Part shown: piece by piece, positions 1-12,154 of the stretch
Numbering within the stretch: the first letter of the stretch is position 1
Layout: every line of letters begins with the position of its first letter
Assembly: GCA_023376005.1 (NCBI GenBank)
Contig: CM042179.1
Coordinates: 17,413,258 to 17,477,257, forward strand
Reading direction: 5' to 3'
Source: Doryteuthis pealeii
Taxonomy: Eukaryota; Mollusca; Cephalopoda; Myopsida; Loliginidae
Length of the DNA stretch: 64,000 bases
The notes under the pieces: generated by a model
What the model saw: only the letters and a program-made list of their open reading frames with translations
Databases searched by the model: none
Told to the model about the DNA's origin: nothing
Program-made: the position numbers and the translations under genes

Positions 1-392
1 GTGTGTGCGTGTGCATATGTATGTGTGTGTGCGTGTGTTTATATAGGAATGTGTGTGTGTGCGTGTGTTTATATAGGAATGTGTGTGTGCATGTGTTTAT
101 ATAGGAATGTGTGTGTGTGCATGTGTTTATATAGGAATGTGTGTGTGTGCATGTGTTTTACATAGGAATATGTGTGTGCATGTGTTTACATAGGAATATG
201 TGTGTGCATGTGTTACATAGGAATATGTATGTGTAAGTGTGTTTATATATGAATGTGTGTGTGTGCGTGTGTTTGTATATGAATGTGTGTGTTTATATAT
301 GAATATGTGTGTGTGTGCGTTTATATATGAATATATGTGTGTGTGTGTGTGCGTTTATATATGAATATGTGTGTGTGTGCGTTTATATATGA

Positions 393-428
<36 letters not shown>
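1..428. repeat. TG-rich minisatellite
   Basis: Tandem array of roughly 30-bp units made of a (TG)n run, a GC interruption and the motif GTTTATATA(GGAAT or TGAAT), ending in a pure (TG)n tract at about 403-428. Units differ in the GGAAT/TGAAT tail, so at least two sub-families are present. The array starts before the window. Long open frames through it on both strands only reflect the rarity of stop codons in TG/CA sequence. Confidence 0.95.
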
Positions 429-1075
429 CTTCAAAGTCAAAAAAAAAAAAATCCATAAAAACGCCTTCAATCGACAAATTATTTTTTCATATACAGCAGG
501 CACCATTTCAGCTAGGGACTTCATTCATAGGTGGGTTTGTTTTTTCACCTATCATCGCCTAGCATTTTTTAAGCAGGAGGCTGGGATGGAACCCTGCGAA
601 TAGTACCATTGTCATTTTAATGTTTTGTCATCCCGGATTCCTGCCCTAATTTACGCTATATTTTTAATTGCCGGCATAAGACAATTCTAGCCAAATATAG
701 ATATTTTCCAAGTCATGTTTTTCACATTTTATCAGCAAATTAATGGAGATATTTTACAATGTCCCACCCCACCCCCACTTTTCATCACCAAATCAATTTA
801 GATATTTTACCCCCTCCCCAGGTTTTTTTTTTTTTTTACTATGAATCCATGAATTTTTACAAAACAAATTAAAATTTTAAATATGTACGTGCTGTGTTTT
901 TCGCTTTATATTGGCACATCAATTTAAATATTTTATAACCCGACCCTAGCCCTGTCGGTTGGGTCTTTAGAATACATCAACTGCACCTCTGCAGAGGTGT
1001 AAGACTCCCTCCTCAATGGGGCCACCTGTTGGATGGAATCTTTCTGGATGAGTAGTCCATGACATGCAACACTCT
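429..1075. other. AT-rich stretch without a recognised gene
   Basis: Nothing recognisable as protein-coding. The part from about 960 to 1075 is less AT-rich and contains a short inverted pair (CACCTCTGCAGAGGTG, about 986-1001). It may be the left side of the dispersed repeat into which the hAT element at 1084 inserted. Confidence 0.5.
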
Positions 1076-1083
1076 GCTTAGAC

Positions 1084-2036
1084 TAGGGATACCTATTTTT
1101 TTGTCTGCTTTTCATTTCAAAAACTAATTAAAATTAAATCAATTATTTATGGTCCAATTTTTGTCTCAGTCGAAAAGTAGTAACATAATGAGCATTAGTA
1201 CAAAAAGCAAAATAATATTACACATGTAATTTATTTTTAATACATTTAAAACTATTGTTTTGGTCAATTTTTATCAAATATGACTTAATATGGCCACCAG
1301 AGTTGCCGTAAAATTTGTGTTTACAAAATAAATTTAACACTCGATTGAAAAAAAAAATTACCAAAAATCCGGGAATTATCTGATTTTAATGAAATTTTCA
1401 GTATTGATTTATCAATGAATGGATTTTATAATGCATCAGTTATTTCATTTTAAAACTTTTTGATTTAATTAGGTATTTCTGATATGATAAATTAATATAT
1501 AAAATACATTTAAGATATGAGTATCATGATGTTAAGTTTAAAATGTCATATTATTATATTCTAAAAACATATTTTTTTAATAACTACTTTACTTTAGTAT
1601 CAATCTCTAATAATTAAATGAGTAATAAAATATCCAAAAATTATTTTTTAGTTATTATTTTCATTTTATTTTCCGATTTTCGGTACTTATTTTCTACCTG
1701 AGTAGCATCCTTATTTTTTTTTTCTTCTATTCACACCTTCCATCTTTTGTCTTTTTATTCATGCAGAAATTAGTATCAATCATATATAACTTCATTGATA
1801 TTTTGCACCCCAAAAATAAGGGGAGGGGTCAAAGTTAAGTGACCTGAAAAAAATCAGAAAGTTTTGAAATAAAATAACTGATGCATAGTTAGATTCATTC
1901 ATTGATAAATCAACACTGAAAATTTCATTAATATTGGATAATTCCTTGATTTTTAGTAAAAAAAAATTTGGAAAAGGGGGGTGGGGTATATTTGTATTAT
2001 AAAAACACGGATTTTTCAACAAATTGGGTATACCTA
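1084..2036. mobile_element. hAT-like non-autonomous DNA transposon (MITE), copy 1
   Basis: A 953-bp element bounded by the short terminal inverted repeats TAGGGATACC (1084-1093) and GGTATACCTA (2027-2036). It is flanked by a perfect 8-bp direct duplication, GCTTAGAC, at 1076-1083 and 2037-2044. Inside the ends, a subterminal block at about 1355-1460 recurs inverted at about 1840-1965, giving long imperfect inverted repeats. No transposase is encoded. An 8-bp target duplication together with TAGGG-type termini is characteristic of hAT elements. The whole element is similar, in reverse orientation, to 38157-39174, which confirms it as one transposed family. Confidence 0.85.
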
Positions 2037-2084
2037 GCTTAGACCATTACTTAGTTTAGACGATCAACCCTTCTTATAATATGT

Positions 2085-2380
2085 GCTAGGTGGTGGTGGC
2101 TGAAGGTCTTCATGTCCCAGGAATGACATCTGATGGTGAGGTTCCAGTTCTGGAGTTTTGGGGAATGTGGAGCTTCATCACCATTGCTTCCTGGTCCACT
2201 CTTTACCAGAGGTGTAGTACCTGTTAGGGTCCCATCTATGGGTTGAATAGAAAAATGAGTATTTTAAAAAAATTGATTATCCATTAAGAATTACTTTATT
2301 TCAAAAGTTTGTCTGCATTAAATGACCCCTGAGGTTGATTTGTTGTAAAACAAACCAAACAAAATCAAACAACCCGTTCT
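2085..2380. repeat. Unclassified dispersed repeat, copy 1
   Basis: Begins near GGTGGTGGCTGAAGGTC and runs through CCTGTTAGGGTCCCAT to the AAACAAACCAAAC tract. It matches 42605-42885 in the same orientation at a level obvious by eye, with small indels such as the GTTAAACTCT insertion in the other copy. No coding motif or terminal structure was recognised. The hAT element at 1084-2036 may have inserted in or beside it. Confidence 0.75.
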
Positions 2381-2531
2381 GTTTAAAAACATTTTGTTTT
2401 TATGAATTTGTACAAAACACAATCCCCTCCCCCCTCTGCCTAATATGACAATATAAATAAACATGAACTGTATTTTTGAGATAGGAATAATTTTGATTTT
2501 TCAGATTGTTGTCCACATCTTTATTGTATAT

Positions 2532-2546
2532 ATATATATATATATA
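2532..2546. repeat. (TA)n microsatellite
   Basis: Short pure TA run about 40 bp upstream of the perfect palindrome at 2588. Confidence 0.85.
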
Positions 2547-2587
2547 ACATATAATGTTTCAGCTGTTATATCCTTCGGCCTTTGTAT

Positions 2588-2634
2588 CCAGGTTGGATCA
2601 TTACTATACTTAGTATAGTAATGATCCAACCTGG
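2588..2634. repeat. Perfect 47-bp palindrome
   Basis: Two perfect 23-nt arms (2588-2610 and 2612-2634) separated by a single T. The left arm begins CCAGGTTGGATCATTAC and the right arm is its exact reverse complement. Transcribed, it would give an uninterrupted hairpin. It lies in no recognised element. Confidence 0.97.
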
Positions 2635-3282
2635 GAAATCATTTTTAACAGTTGATCAAACAGGCGTTGAAGAACCTTCAAAGATCTCATTCAAAAACAA
2701 TGACCATTGTATTTGCATACCTATCATTCTGACATGTGTCACAAGAAGAATCATGATCATTTAGAAAAAGTTTATTGGCGTTTCCTGTGCATAAAATTTG
2801 CCATCAGTCTTTTTCGATATTTTTATTTTCAAAGTAATTAACTTTAAAAACAATTTGATTTAGTCTTTTTAATAATTGGTTCCTATATTGTGTTCATCTC
2901 TATACTTGGTCTACTCAATAGGTCACTACAGTCAAATATATGCTTCTTTGAGATGTTTTCTTTTCCAATGTGCTTCACTATCTATTATTTTAACTTTGAA
3001 ATATAATTTTAACATATAGTAGTATATAAAATATAATATAGATATAAAGTGAAGGGGCATTGTGAAATATCTACATATATCTGTCGATAAAAAGTGAGAA
3101 ACACAGTACGGTAAATATTTGAAATTTAAGTTTATTGAAATTTGTACAAATTCAATAAAAAAAAATTATTTTAAACATGGAGGGAAAGGGGTAAAATATC
3201 TAAATTGATTTGCCAATAAAAAAAAACAGTAATGATGATCATGACTCAGCAAAAACAGGAAGCCTGACAATTTTATTGTACA

Positions 3283-3357
3283 GTTTGTCCATAAAATCTG
3301 TTTGCACTTTAATGAATTTATAATTTTAAAGTGCACACGGACTTTATGGACAGCCTC
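3283..3357. repeat. Imperfect foldback
   Basis: The arm around GTTTGTCCATAAAATCTG and GCACTTTAA (3283-3313) is complementary to TTAAAGTGCACACGGACTTTATGGACAGC (about 3326-3354), with a loop of about 12 nt. A few mismatches separate the arms. No gene is associated. Confidence 0.85.
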
Positions 3358-3576
3358 TATAATTAATTGATTGATGCATGCATCCTCTATAATGAACTCG
3401 AGACACTTCATTAACCCGGCATCATAGAAAAGTAAGAATAAAACTGGCTTAATGTGTCAATATTAGACATAATACTAAATTATAAAATTGCCGCGAATGA
3501 GTGCTGTCCTGGAAAATTTTAAAAATGTCCTGGAAACGTCCTGGAAAATGGTTTCCTAAAATGAGTGGGAAACCTG

Positions 3577-4824
3577 TGTGTCTGTGTGTGTGCGTTTGTA
3601 TATGCATATATAATTGTGTGTGTGTGCGCGTTTGTATATGCATATATAATTGTGTGTGCGTGTGTTTGTATATGCATGTGTGTGCGTTTGTATATGCGTA
3701 TGTTATATATGCAAATGTGTGTGTGTGCGTTTGTATATGTGTGTGTACATGCGTATGTATGTGTGTATACATGCGTATGTGTGTGTATATGTGTGTGCGT
3801 TTGTATATGCGTATGTATGTGTGTGTATATGTGTGTGTGTATATGTGGCTGTATATGCGTATGTATGTGTTGTATATGTGTGTGCGTTTGTATATGCGTA
3901 TGTATGTGTGTGCGTATATGTGTGTGTATATGTGTGTGCGTTTGTATATGCGTATGTATGTGTATATGTGTGTGTTGTATATGTGTATGTATGTGTGTGT
4001 ATATGTGTGCGTTTGTATATGCTGTGTATATGTGTGTGCGTATATGCGTATGTATATGCGTATGTATGTGTGTATATGTGTGTGCGTTTGTATATGCGTA
4101 TATGTGTGTGCGTTTGTATATGTATATGTGTGTGTATGTGTTTGTATATGCGTATGTGTCTGCGTGTGTTTATATATGCGTATGTGTGTGTGTGTGTGTT
4201 TGTATATACGTGTGTGTGTGTGTTTGTATATACGTGTGCGTATGTGTCTGCGTGTGTTTATATATGCGTATGTGTGTGTGTGTGTTTGTATATGCATATG
4301 TGTGTGCGTGTGTTTGTATATGCGTATGTGCGTGTTTGTATATGCGTGTGTTTGTATATGCGTATGTGCGTGTTTGTATATGCGTATATATGTATGTGCG
4401 TGTGCGTGTTTGTATATGCGTATATATGTATGTGCGTGTGCGTGTTTGTATATGCGTATATATGTATGTGCGTGTTTGTATATGCGTATATGTGCGCGTA
4501 TATATGTATGTGTGTGCGTTTTTGTATATGCGTATATATGTGTGTGTGTGTGTGTTTTGTATATACGTGTGTGTATGTGTTTGTATATGCGTATGCGTAT
4601 GTGTCTGCGTGTGTTTATATATGCGTATGTGTGTGTGTGTGTGTTTGTATATGCGTATGTGTGTTTGTATATGCATATGTGTGTGCGTGTGTTTGTATAT
4701 GCGTATATATGTATGTGTGTGTGCGTGTTTGTATATGCGTATATATGTATGTGTGTGTGCGTGTTTGTATATGTGTATGCATGTGTGTGTGCGTGTTTGT
4801 ATATATGTATATGGGTGTGCGTGT
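3577..4824. repeat. 1.25-kb TG/GTTTGTATATGCGTAT minisatellite
   Basis: Tandem array with units of about 24-40 bp built from (TG)n, the block GCGTTTGTATATGCGTAT and its variants GTTTATATATGCG and GTATATACGTG. Higher-order blocks recur: a CGTATGTGTCTGCGTGTG-type segment appears near 4150, 4240 and 4590, and a TATATGTATGTGCGTGTG-type segment near 4390-4500. All three frames of both strands are largely open, which yields apparent proteins of more than 400 residues made only of C/V/Y/M or H/T/I/Y. These are not genes. Confidence 0.97.
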
Positions 4825-4829
4825 CAACC

Positions 4830-6085
4830 AGAATGAATTTGCTACCTTCAATTGCAGATCTGCAATATTCAAACATAGATTTTTGGAAAGGATTTCTTTG
4901 TTAGTTGGTGTTTGGAGACTTTCTTTTGACACTATCCTTTTCATTGTCCCACCTATACCATCACATGGTTGTTTACCATGACTTGTGATCCCTAGCTTTT
5001 ATTTTATGGTCCAAAATGTATGTCTCACAAATGTCAGGGTTTCTGACAGGTCACAAAAGTGTATCATTGGTATTATGCTGTCTAAATTTAACATGCTCTA
5101 AAGTGTAAGCCATGAAGTTAGGATGATCATTAAAATATAATACAACTCTTTAAAGGACTTTCTTCTAATACCTTTGTCCATGGAGATTATGAGTTGTTGA
5201 TATGAAGCATGTCATATTTAAGCTCTGCCATCAGTCACATGCAATAGAAACTGACTCTTACTGGATCAGTGTTATCTTCTTAGACATTTCAATCAATTCT
5301 TTCTTTGCACCTCTGTATATAATCCTGCTTGTGTATTAAAAGTGGTCATCAGATAAAATGTTGTAAAGAAAGATCAACCTTCTTTTAACAGTGCTAAGAA
5401 ATACTCTGGAGTTAATATACCATAAAATACAACTTGTTGAACTGGGTTCTATTTTGGTAGTTATGTCCTCATGAGAATTACTACTTCTTGTTGGTCTTTT
5501 CATCCTTCATTTATTCTTTACATTACTTATTGTTGTTGTTTTTGTTTAGTGTTTTTTTTTTTTCAGATGATCAATTACTGTATAGATTATGTTTAGCTGC
5601 CTGCAAGTTTGTCTACAGGACAACCCAATACAAGCATTTTTTAAAATATTTACTACCCAATGAACAAAAACAATTTTGTTTAATGGTCTTGTACATTAGT
5701 TTTTAATCAAATTATTATTATATGATATTTTCTTATCAGTTACTGCCTATATCTACCCTTCTTATATGCCCTTTGCCAGCCTCTTCATTGGTTGCCACCT
5801 GCTACTAATTTTGATGGACCAATTTTCTATCTGTCATTATTTGATCTTGAAGAGGTGAATGTGGTTCAACATAAGTTGCTTTTATATGTTGATTAATCAG
5901 TCAACTGCTTGATGTCATTTTGGGATGAGTGAAATTGTTGTTCAAAGGAATATGGACTTTAATTGTTGTTGTGTCATGTGTTAACTACGTTCAGATAATG
6001 TTCTAGTAAAAGATAAATGTTCAAAGATGTCTGTCTTAAGGAAATTGCATTTTATTCCATACTTACTGTCAGTGGCTAACTTAAT
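4830..6085. other. AT-rich region; one weak terminal-exon candidate
   Basis: No confident gene. A T-rich tract ending in CAG at 5566 is followed by an open frame ending in TAA at 5704-5706. Read in the second phase it gives about 46 residues beginning DDQLLYRLCLAACKF. It could be the last exon of an unseen gene or chance. No homology was recognised and it does not resemble the TLDc gene downstream. Confidence 0.3.
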
Positions 6086-6595
6086 AGTTGTTGTATATCT
6101 CAACATAGAATAGACACTTAAAAGAATCCTCTAAAACTCAGCCTGTGTTTTATACCTTGATGGTTGATTCTTTAAGGTAGAGATTACTAGTATCTCAACG
6201 TCCTGTTTGATACACTAGTCTCTTTTGATGAATTGTTGTATATCTCAACATAGAATAGACACTTAAAAAGAATCCTCTAAAACTCAGCCTGTGTTTTATA
6301 CCTCGATGGTTGATTCTTTAAGGTAGAGATTACAAGTAGTAAATAAATATCTCAACGTCCCTGTTTGATACACTAGTCTCTCCTGATGACCCCAGAATGA
6401 AGTATATATGATTGTTGTATATCTCAACATAGAATAAACACTTAAAAAGAATCCTCTAAAACTCAGCCTGTGTTTTATACCTGATGGTTGATTCTTTAAG
6501 GTAGAGATTACAAGTAGTAAATAAATATCTCAACGTCCCTGTTTGATACACTAGTTTCTCCTGATGACCCCAGAATGAAGTATATATGATTGTTG
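6086..6595. repeat. Three-copy tandem repeat, unit about 145-180 bp
   Basis: Three head-to-tail copies, each starting TTGTTGTATATCTCAACATA, at about 6088, 6232 and 6411. The last two share an extra AGTAGTAAATAAATATCTC segment and the CCCCAGAATGAAGTATATAT end that copy 1 lacks. Copies 2 and 3 are nearly identical, so the second duplication was recent. No coding content was seen. Confidence 0.93.
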
Positions 6596-6599
6596 TAAA

Positions 6600-8880
6600 T
6601 GATTAAGTTATGATAACAAAATCAATATAATATCAAAATATTACAAAGTATGGATGAATCATCATCAGTGGAATATTAAAACCAAAAACCCATGTAAGAT
6701 TATTATGATACATTGGTTCTATAGATATGAAAGGGTTATTGTTGTTGTTGTAATTCTTTAGACAACAATGAAATGTTTTAAACAAATAAAATTACAATGC
6801 CTACAGCAATGAAAAAGATTACTTACACTATGTATTATGATGATCCTAATTTATTTAGCATGCCTTCATTACCCATTTTTTTATTTTATTTCAGGTCAAG
6901 TTTAAAATTAAGTTGTCTTTTTAAATATGTTTTTCTATGCTTTATAGATTTTCTGTTGGTCTTTGAATCCAAGAATACATGATGTTTTTTGGTTTTTTTT
7001 AAATGAAGAAATGTAATTGATAAACCCTTTCTTTGGAGTAAGATAATTTATAACACCAGTGACTGATGGGGGTGGATACTTTCTATCTTAGAATACAAGA
7101 AGTAGAAATAAATTACCTCTGGTCCTATTAAAATATGTATGCCATTCTGGAATAATAATTTCAATTTTGTAAATTGGAATTCCATGTCATTTTATATACC
7201 TAATTTTAGAGAAATACCCCACTATATTCTGTTTGATCAATTTGTAGCTACTTTGATATATTCTTGATTTCAACTTCTACCCCTAAGGTTTCAACAGCTT
7301 CTATTGCTTCTATAGTTTTTCTTGTTTCTCCACTTTTTAATATGTTCATGGAATATGTCAATTGAGATAACATTTTTCTTTTCTATCTCTAGTAAAACTA
7401 GCTTAACTGCATCAGAAATCATTAAAGAGCTTGAAATTTAATACTTGGTTTTGTATAAGGCTGACATCTTAAAAGTGTAGGGGATGGTAAAGGCTGTTTC
7501 ACTTTATTTATGTTTGGGAGGTTGATTTCTGTCCTGTATAAGGATACATTTTGTTAACTTCATTAGGTTAGTTTTATAGTATAGTAGAGTTAATGACTCT
7601 TTTTTTTCTTTTCTTTTTTTAAAATTTTTTTTTAAAAGTCCTGTTTAGTTTCTGTAAAATCCTCAGCTGTTAGAATATAAATATTTTTGCTCCTATTAAT
7701 CAAAGACTTATATGTAGTCAAAAGATTTAATATGGAAGAAAAAGTTAAAAAGTTAAAACTGAGAAGAAAGTATATAAGAAGGATATCATCACATAAAATG
7801 GCAGACAGGTAAAAGAATACAAAGAAAAAAAAAAAGAAATCAAACTCATTATAATTTGGAAAGGCAAAAAACTACCAGAATTTATCATAAACTTAAAATA
7901 AAACTGAACATCAATTCCATTTCATGTTTTAAAATGTTGTTTTTTCTGAATTACTTTCAAAAATTGAAAGTTTAAATTGACAATGAAATGTTGAATATAA
8001 CAGTACAAATCAATAATATCATCATAGATGATTAATAATGCCATGATAAATATAAAGAGAGTTTAAGATTACTTCTGATATTGAAATGACTGAAAATATT
8101 TCCCTAAAAGTTATTTTCATTTTAATCTTTCAGCTATGTGTCATCAGCATATATATTAAATATATGTTGTATTTGATTTAGTATATCTTATTGTATTTTT
8201 TTATTGTAGGATTATGCTAAAAAGTATTTTCTGCAATATTTTAAATGTAATTAGTATTCTAAATACACATGGCTGTCATTAGAGATTATTTCCTTAAGAA
8301 AATTCTTATATATTTTAGTATGATGTTTACCATGATTTGTAGAAAGATTTTGAGTAATATTTCGTTAATGTGGTGAAATTAGGGTGTAATTATGCTGGTA
8401 CTACTGTACTTTCTACTTACCTCCCTTTAATTGTTTAAATTTTTTTTTCTTGACTCATACTAGAATAAATACATCTTAACAACTGTCATCATATTTACAC
8501 ATATTACAAAATTCGACAAAAAATTTATGCACTCACTGTGTTTAAAGTATGTTCATCCAAGTTTTTTTTATTTCATGTTATTTCTTTGAGATATGTTTCA
8601 GAAAGCTAGGATGTTCAGATATTAAACAATTATTAATTTGTGTCATAACTGTGATTTGTTTATTTGCTATGAAGTAAAAAAAGGATAGATGAACATCTCT
8701 TACATGTGGTGATTCCATATTTTTTGCCAGGGGCTGCAGCCAATGATTGATTTATTAATAGAAAGCAGAAACTTATAAAATTAAGTAAAAAAAACTTTCA
8801 GCTTTTTGCTTGATTTCATAAGTTTCTTGTTTCTGAATCAATTAGAATTTAAATATCTGAATTGAAAAGTACATATCACA
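6600..8880. other. AT-rich region without recognised features
   Basis: Contains homopolymer runs, for example the T-rich tract at about 7600-7635, and one short open frame (6797-6982) whose translation is hydrophobic, low-complexity and resembles nothing known. No gene or repeat family was recognised. Confidence 0.5.
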
Positions 8881-8885
8881 TCTTA

Positions 8886-9060
8886 AATGGGGATGGTTTA
8901 GCTCAGTCGGTAGAGCACCCACCTGGGAATCACAAGGTTCTGAGTTCGATACCAGGCCCTACCAACTACGCACATGAGTAGCACAGCTTGAATAATCTGG
9001 TCTGTATGGTAAAGCATCTGGGAGCTGATGGTAAGTGTGGTGCTACACATCAGCAAAAAT
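8886..9060 (+). mobile_element. tRNA-derived SINE (or decayed tRNA pseudogene)
   Basis: The 5' part has a Pol III A-box region (TTTAGCTCAGTCGGTAGAGC, about 8898-8917) and a B-box-like segment (GAGTTCGATACC, about 8942-8953), then CCCTACCA. The D arm is well formed, but the acceptor pairs poorly and the T arm is irregular. An unrelated tail continues through about 9060. This is the architecture of a SINE head plus body rather than a functional tRNA. It differs from the SINE family at 15814, 22138, 25108 and 36360. Confidence 0.7.
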
Positions 9061-9489
9061 AATTTCTCTAATCTAGCGCTTGTGAAAAGGAGATAGACTT
9101 CCTCACTGATACTTACAATAGGCCACTCAGCTAACCAAGCATTTTACTTTTCTTTCTTTTTTCTCTATTGATTTTTTGATCAGCCAAAAGTTTGTTTTAG
9201 CAAAATCCAGAGGTTTATATGCCTAAACAATATATAGAATTCCTTTTTTAGGTATCTATAAAAATTAAAAGAAAAGAAAAAAAAAGATGTTTTAATTCTA
9301 AAAGGCCTTTATAAGTTATTGGTTAGGAGAGAATTGCATTTACCCTCCCAAAGTTAAACTTCCTTGATATTTTCATATAGCCCTGGAATTTATCATACTA
9401 ATTATTTTTTTATCAGCAGTAAACTCATTCCCACACCAATTTTAAACCCCCCTCCCCTAAAAAAAGGAAATGTGGATTTGGGAGGAGAG

Positions 9490-9920
9490 CAAACATTAAA
9501 GCCAATAACTTTTCTTTGGATTCTCCAATTTCAGTAAATTTGGGATCGTTATGTACGGATCATTTCAAAATCCCAATTTAATTTTAAATAATAATTCCCC
9601 TGAAAAATCAAATCAATATGAAAATATCTTAATTTTAAATGCGTACAATCATGTCAAAAATTATTTATCTTCCCCCTCCCAACTAAACGTGATTGTTATT
9701 TTCCTGTAACTTTGGGTCTGGTAAAATAATAAAACCATGTTACCAGCAAATATTTTTATATGTACTTAATCAAACGTACTAGTTTTTAACACATAAAAAC
9801 ATTTTGGCATAAAAACATTTTTATTAGGAAATATGAAAGAATCTCAAACTAATAACTTCTCTTTGGAATGACCAATTTTAATAAAATTTATATTATTTTG
9901 TTGGATGATGATGGCTATAT
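9490..9920. repeat. Pair of similar direct segments
   Basis: The segment near 9502 (CCAATAACTTTTCTTTGGA followed by TTTCAGTAAATTTG) resembles the one near 9850 (CTAATAACTTCTCTTTGGA followed by TTTTAATAAAATTT), about 350 bp apart in direct orientation. This looks like an old duplicated or MITE-like sequence. C-rich patches (CCCCCCTCCCC near 9448) lie beside it. Assignment is weak. Confidence 0.45.
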
Positions 9921-10617
9921 CATAAATTTTATCATGGTAATGAATTACATATTTGAGGATGGGTGAATGTAAAATATTCACAACTTCAAATGTCACAAAC
10001 TCAGGAAATTAAATTAAAAGGTTTATTAGGAGAAATTATCAAGGTAAAGAATAATATAATTAAAGTATACACATCAATTATTTTATAGACTTTTAAACAG
10101 TCAATTACAGAAATGTGCAGTTCAAATTGTGGGCTTTACATTCTTAACTGATTTATAATTTGGTTGAGATCATAACCTTATTTTTTTTATTGAAAATATG
10201 TCAATATTTACCTAATGATATACTCTCATTTCCAAACAGATTGTATACTTGAAATGTATTAGCCAAAACATAGTAACATAAACAGCAATATAAAGAATGA
10301 TTTCATTAATATAAACAATTCTTGGAACATTTTTTGAAGAGAACAGTCTTTGGAAGTAAATAAATATTTTTTTACTGATAAAGATAGGAGTTGGCCTGAA
10401 AATATTGGATTTTGATATTTATATAATACTAGTATTGTTCTCCTAAATAATCACTAAAAAGTATTATTTATATAATACAAAGTAAAAAAAAGAAACAAAA
10501 AATAGATGTATAAATATATAGATGATAGTTTTACCTATTTTATTCTATGTTTAGATATATTTAATTAGATTTTCACAGGGGTAGATATTACACTCTGATC
10601 CTGGAAGTTATAGACAA

Positions 10618-10674
10618 ACTTAATGTATCATAGCTATATAGGTAATTTAATGTATCATAGCTATATAGGTAATT
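10618..10674. repeat. 27-bp tandem duplication
   Basis: TTAATGTATCATAGCTATATAGGTAA occurs twice head to tail without a mismatch. The rest of about 9920-11875 is AT-rich with no recognised gene or element. Confidence 0.9.
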
Positions 10675-11859
10675 TAAAATTGAACTTAGTATCCATCTTA
10701 GAATAAACAGTCTTGGTTTTATTATTAGTACTTTTGAAATTAAAGAGATAAAATATTTCTATAATGTAAATTGTGTAATAAAGTAGTTAGAATAAAGCTA
10801 CAAATTGTATATAGCTGGAAATGGTATAATAAATAATCACTTGAATAGAATTAGAATATTAATATTAGATTATAGTTATTGTATCCTATAAATTTGAGAT
10901 CATAATTGTAAAACTTTATATGTCCAATATATATTCAATAGTAACCCTATTTTTTATTATCATTTACTAAGCTTATTTTGGGATAAAGCCAGAAGTATGA
11001 AACCCCCAGGGAGAATCAAATTCACTAACAATGGCCAATACTAATTTTATAAAGGATATAAAATACAATAACTGTTTCATTATTCTTAAATTAATTGGCT
11101 AATATACAGGAATTGTTGCTTGTTATAAAGTATTAAATCCTTCTTGTGACTTATTATTGTATGTCAAAATATATAAGCAATAATAAATCATTAATTTAAT
11201 CTAATTTCAATTTTAAGTTCTGAATATTTAAGTGATTTTATTCATGATGCCACTTAATTTATATGAAGTTATCTCAGATTATGAGAAATTTCATTGGAAA
11301 TAGGCCAAAGCTGAAAAATGACTTCCCAAATTCTTTAAGTGCATGCATTGAAATTTTGCTTTTTTCTAAACAAGCAATAAATATACAAAACGAGAAATAC
11401 TCATTAGAGACAACAGCAACTCTCTGAATGGTTAATAATAAAGAACTAAATGTCTGTTTAAGACATAACTTCAACTTGAATTAGTATTGATCATACAAGC
11501 AGAAACGGTGCAGCTATATCTTCAAGTTTTATATGAAATAACAGACTTGTATTGCTTACTTAAATTATTCAAATTGACTGTTGGAATACTTGTGAAGCAT
11601 TTAAAACACAGGACAGAAAGTATTTAACAAATATTACATTGTTGTATATTCAATTAAAAACTTACAGATGGAAATATTGATATATTAATTAGAAACAGAA
11701 ATACTAAGAATGTCTGAATCATTTTCTTTACAAAATGAAACATTTCTTTTGCAATAATAAAAAAATATTAAAGTATTCAGTAAGATTAACCAAATAACTC
11801 ATTAGTAAATGAAAATAAATAGCACATCTATATAAGATCAGACAAGAAATATAAAGAAA

Positions 11860-12150
11860 GTTTAAGAGAGGAATGTAATAATTTCACAAAAAGTCATTCA
11901 TTTTAAAGAACAAAAGGTTTACAAACACAATTAACTAAGAAAATATCTAAAGAACAAAAGTTCTATTGGGAAATATAAAATAACAAAAAGTCATTCATTT
12001 TAAGGAACAAAAACTTTATCCACCCAATCATCTAAGAAAATGTTTAAAGAATAAATGCTCTATAGGGAAATATAATTTTACAAAAAATAATAATAATTTT
12101 AAAGATCAAACCCAATGAGCTAAAAAAAATGTTTAAAGAACAAAAATTCA
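11860..12150. repeat. Diverged tandem repeat, left part
   Basis: About three degenerate units of roughly 85-100 bp share AAAAAGTCATTCATTTTAA(A/G)GA, then AAAATxTxTAAAGAACAAA and a GGGAAATATAA block. A further unit with the same order of motifs (GGAAATATAATTTTCCAAAA, AGTCATTAATTTTAAAGA, TATTTAAAGAACAAAT) reappears at 13385-13470. The LINE relic at 12155-13010 and its flank therefore appear to interrupt one array. Confidence 0.75.
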
Positions 12151-12154
12151 ATCA

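Noticed and set aside
2525..2546. TATA-box promoter next to the palindrome
   Set aside because: A simple (TA)n microsatellite; no transcription unit can be tied to it.
3449..4981. Open frames of 423-475 codons on both strands
   Set aside because: They consist only of C/V/Y/M/R or H/T/I/Y/R codons produced by the TG/CA minisatellite, and frames on both strands and all phases are open. Composition explains them.
5488..5706. Protein-coding exon DDQLLYRLCLAACKF...
   Set aside because: A good acceptor and an open frame exist, but no homology, no partner exon and a short low-information peptide. Kept only as a weak candidate.
6797..6982. Small hydrophobic protein
   Set aside because: Low-complexity peptide from T-rich DNA with no motif or context.
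8886..8962. Functional tRNA gene
   Set aside because: A- and B-box-like segments are present, but the acceptor and T stems pair poorly and an unrelated tail follows. A SINE head is the better reading.
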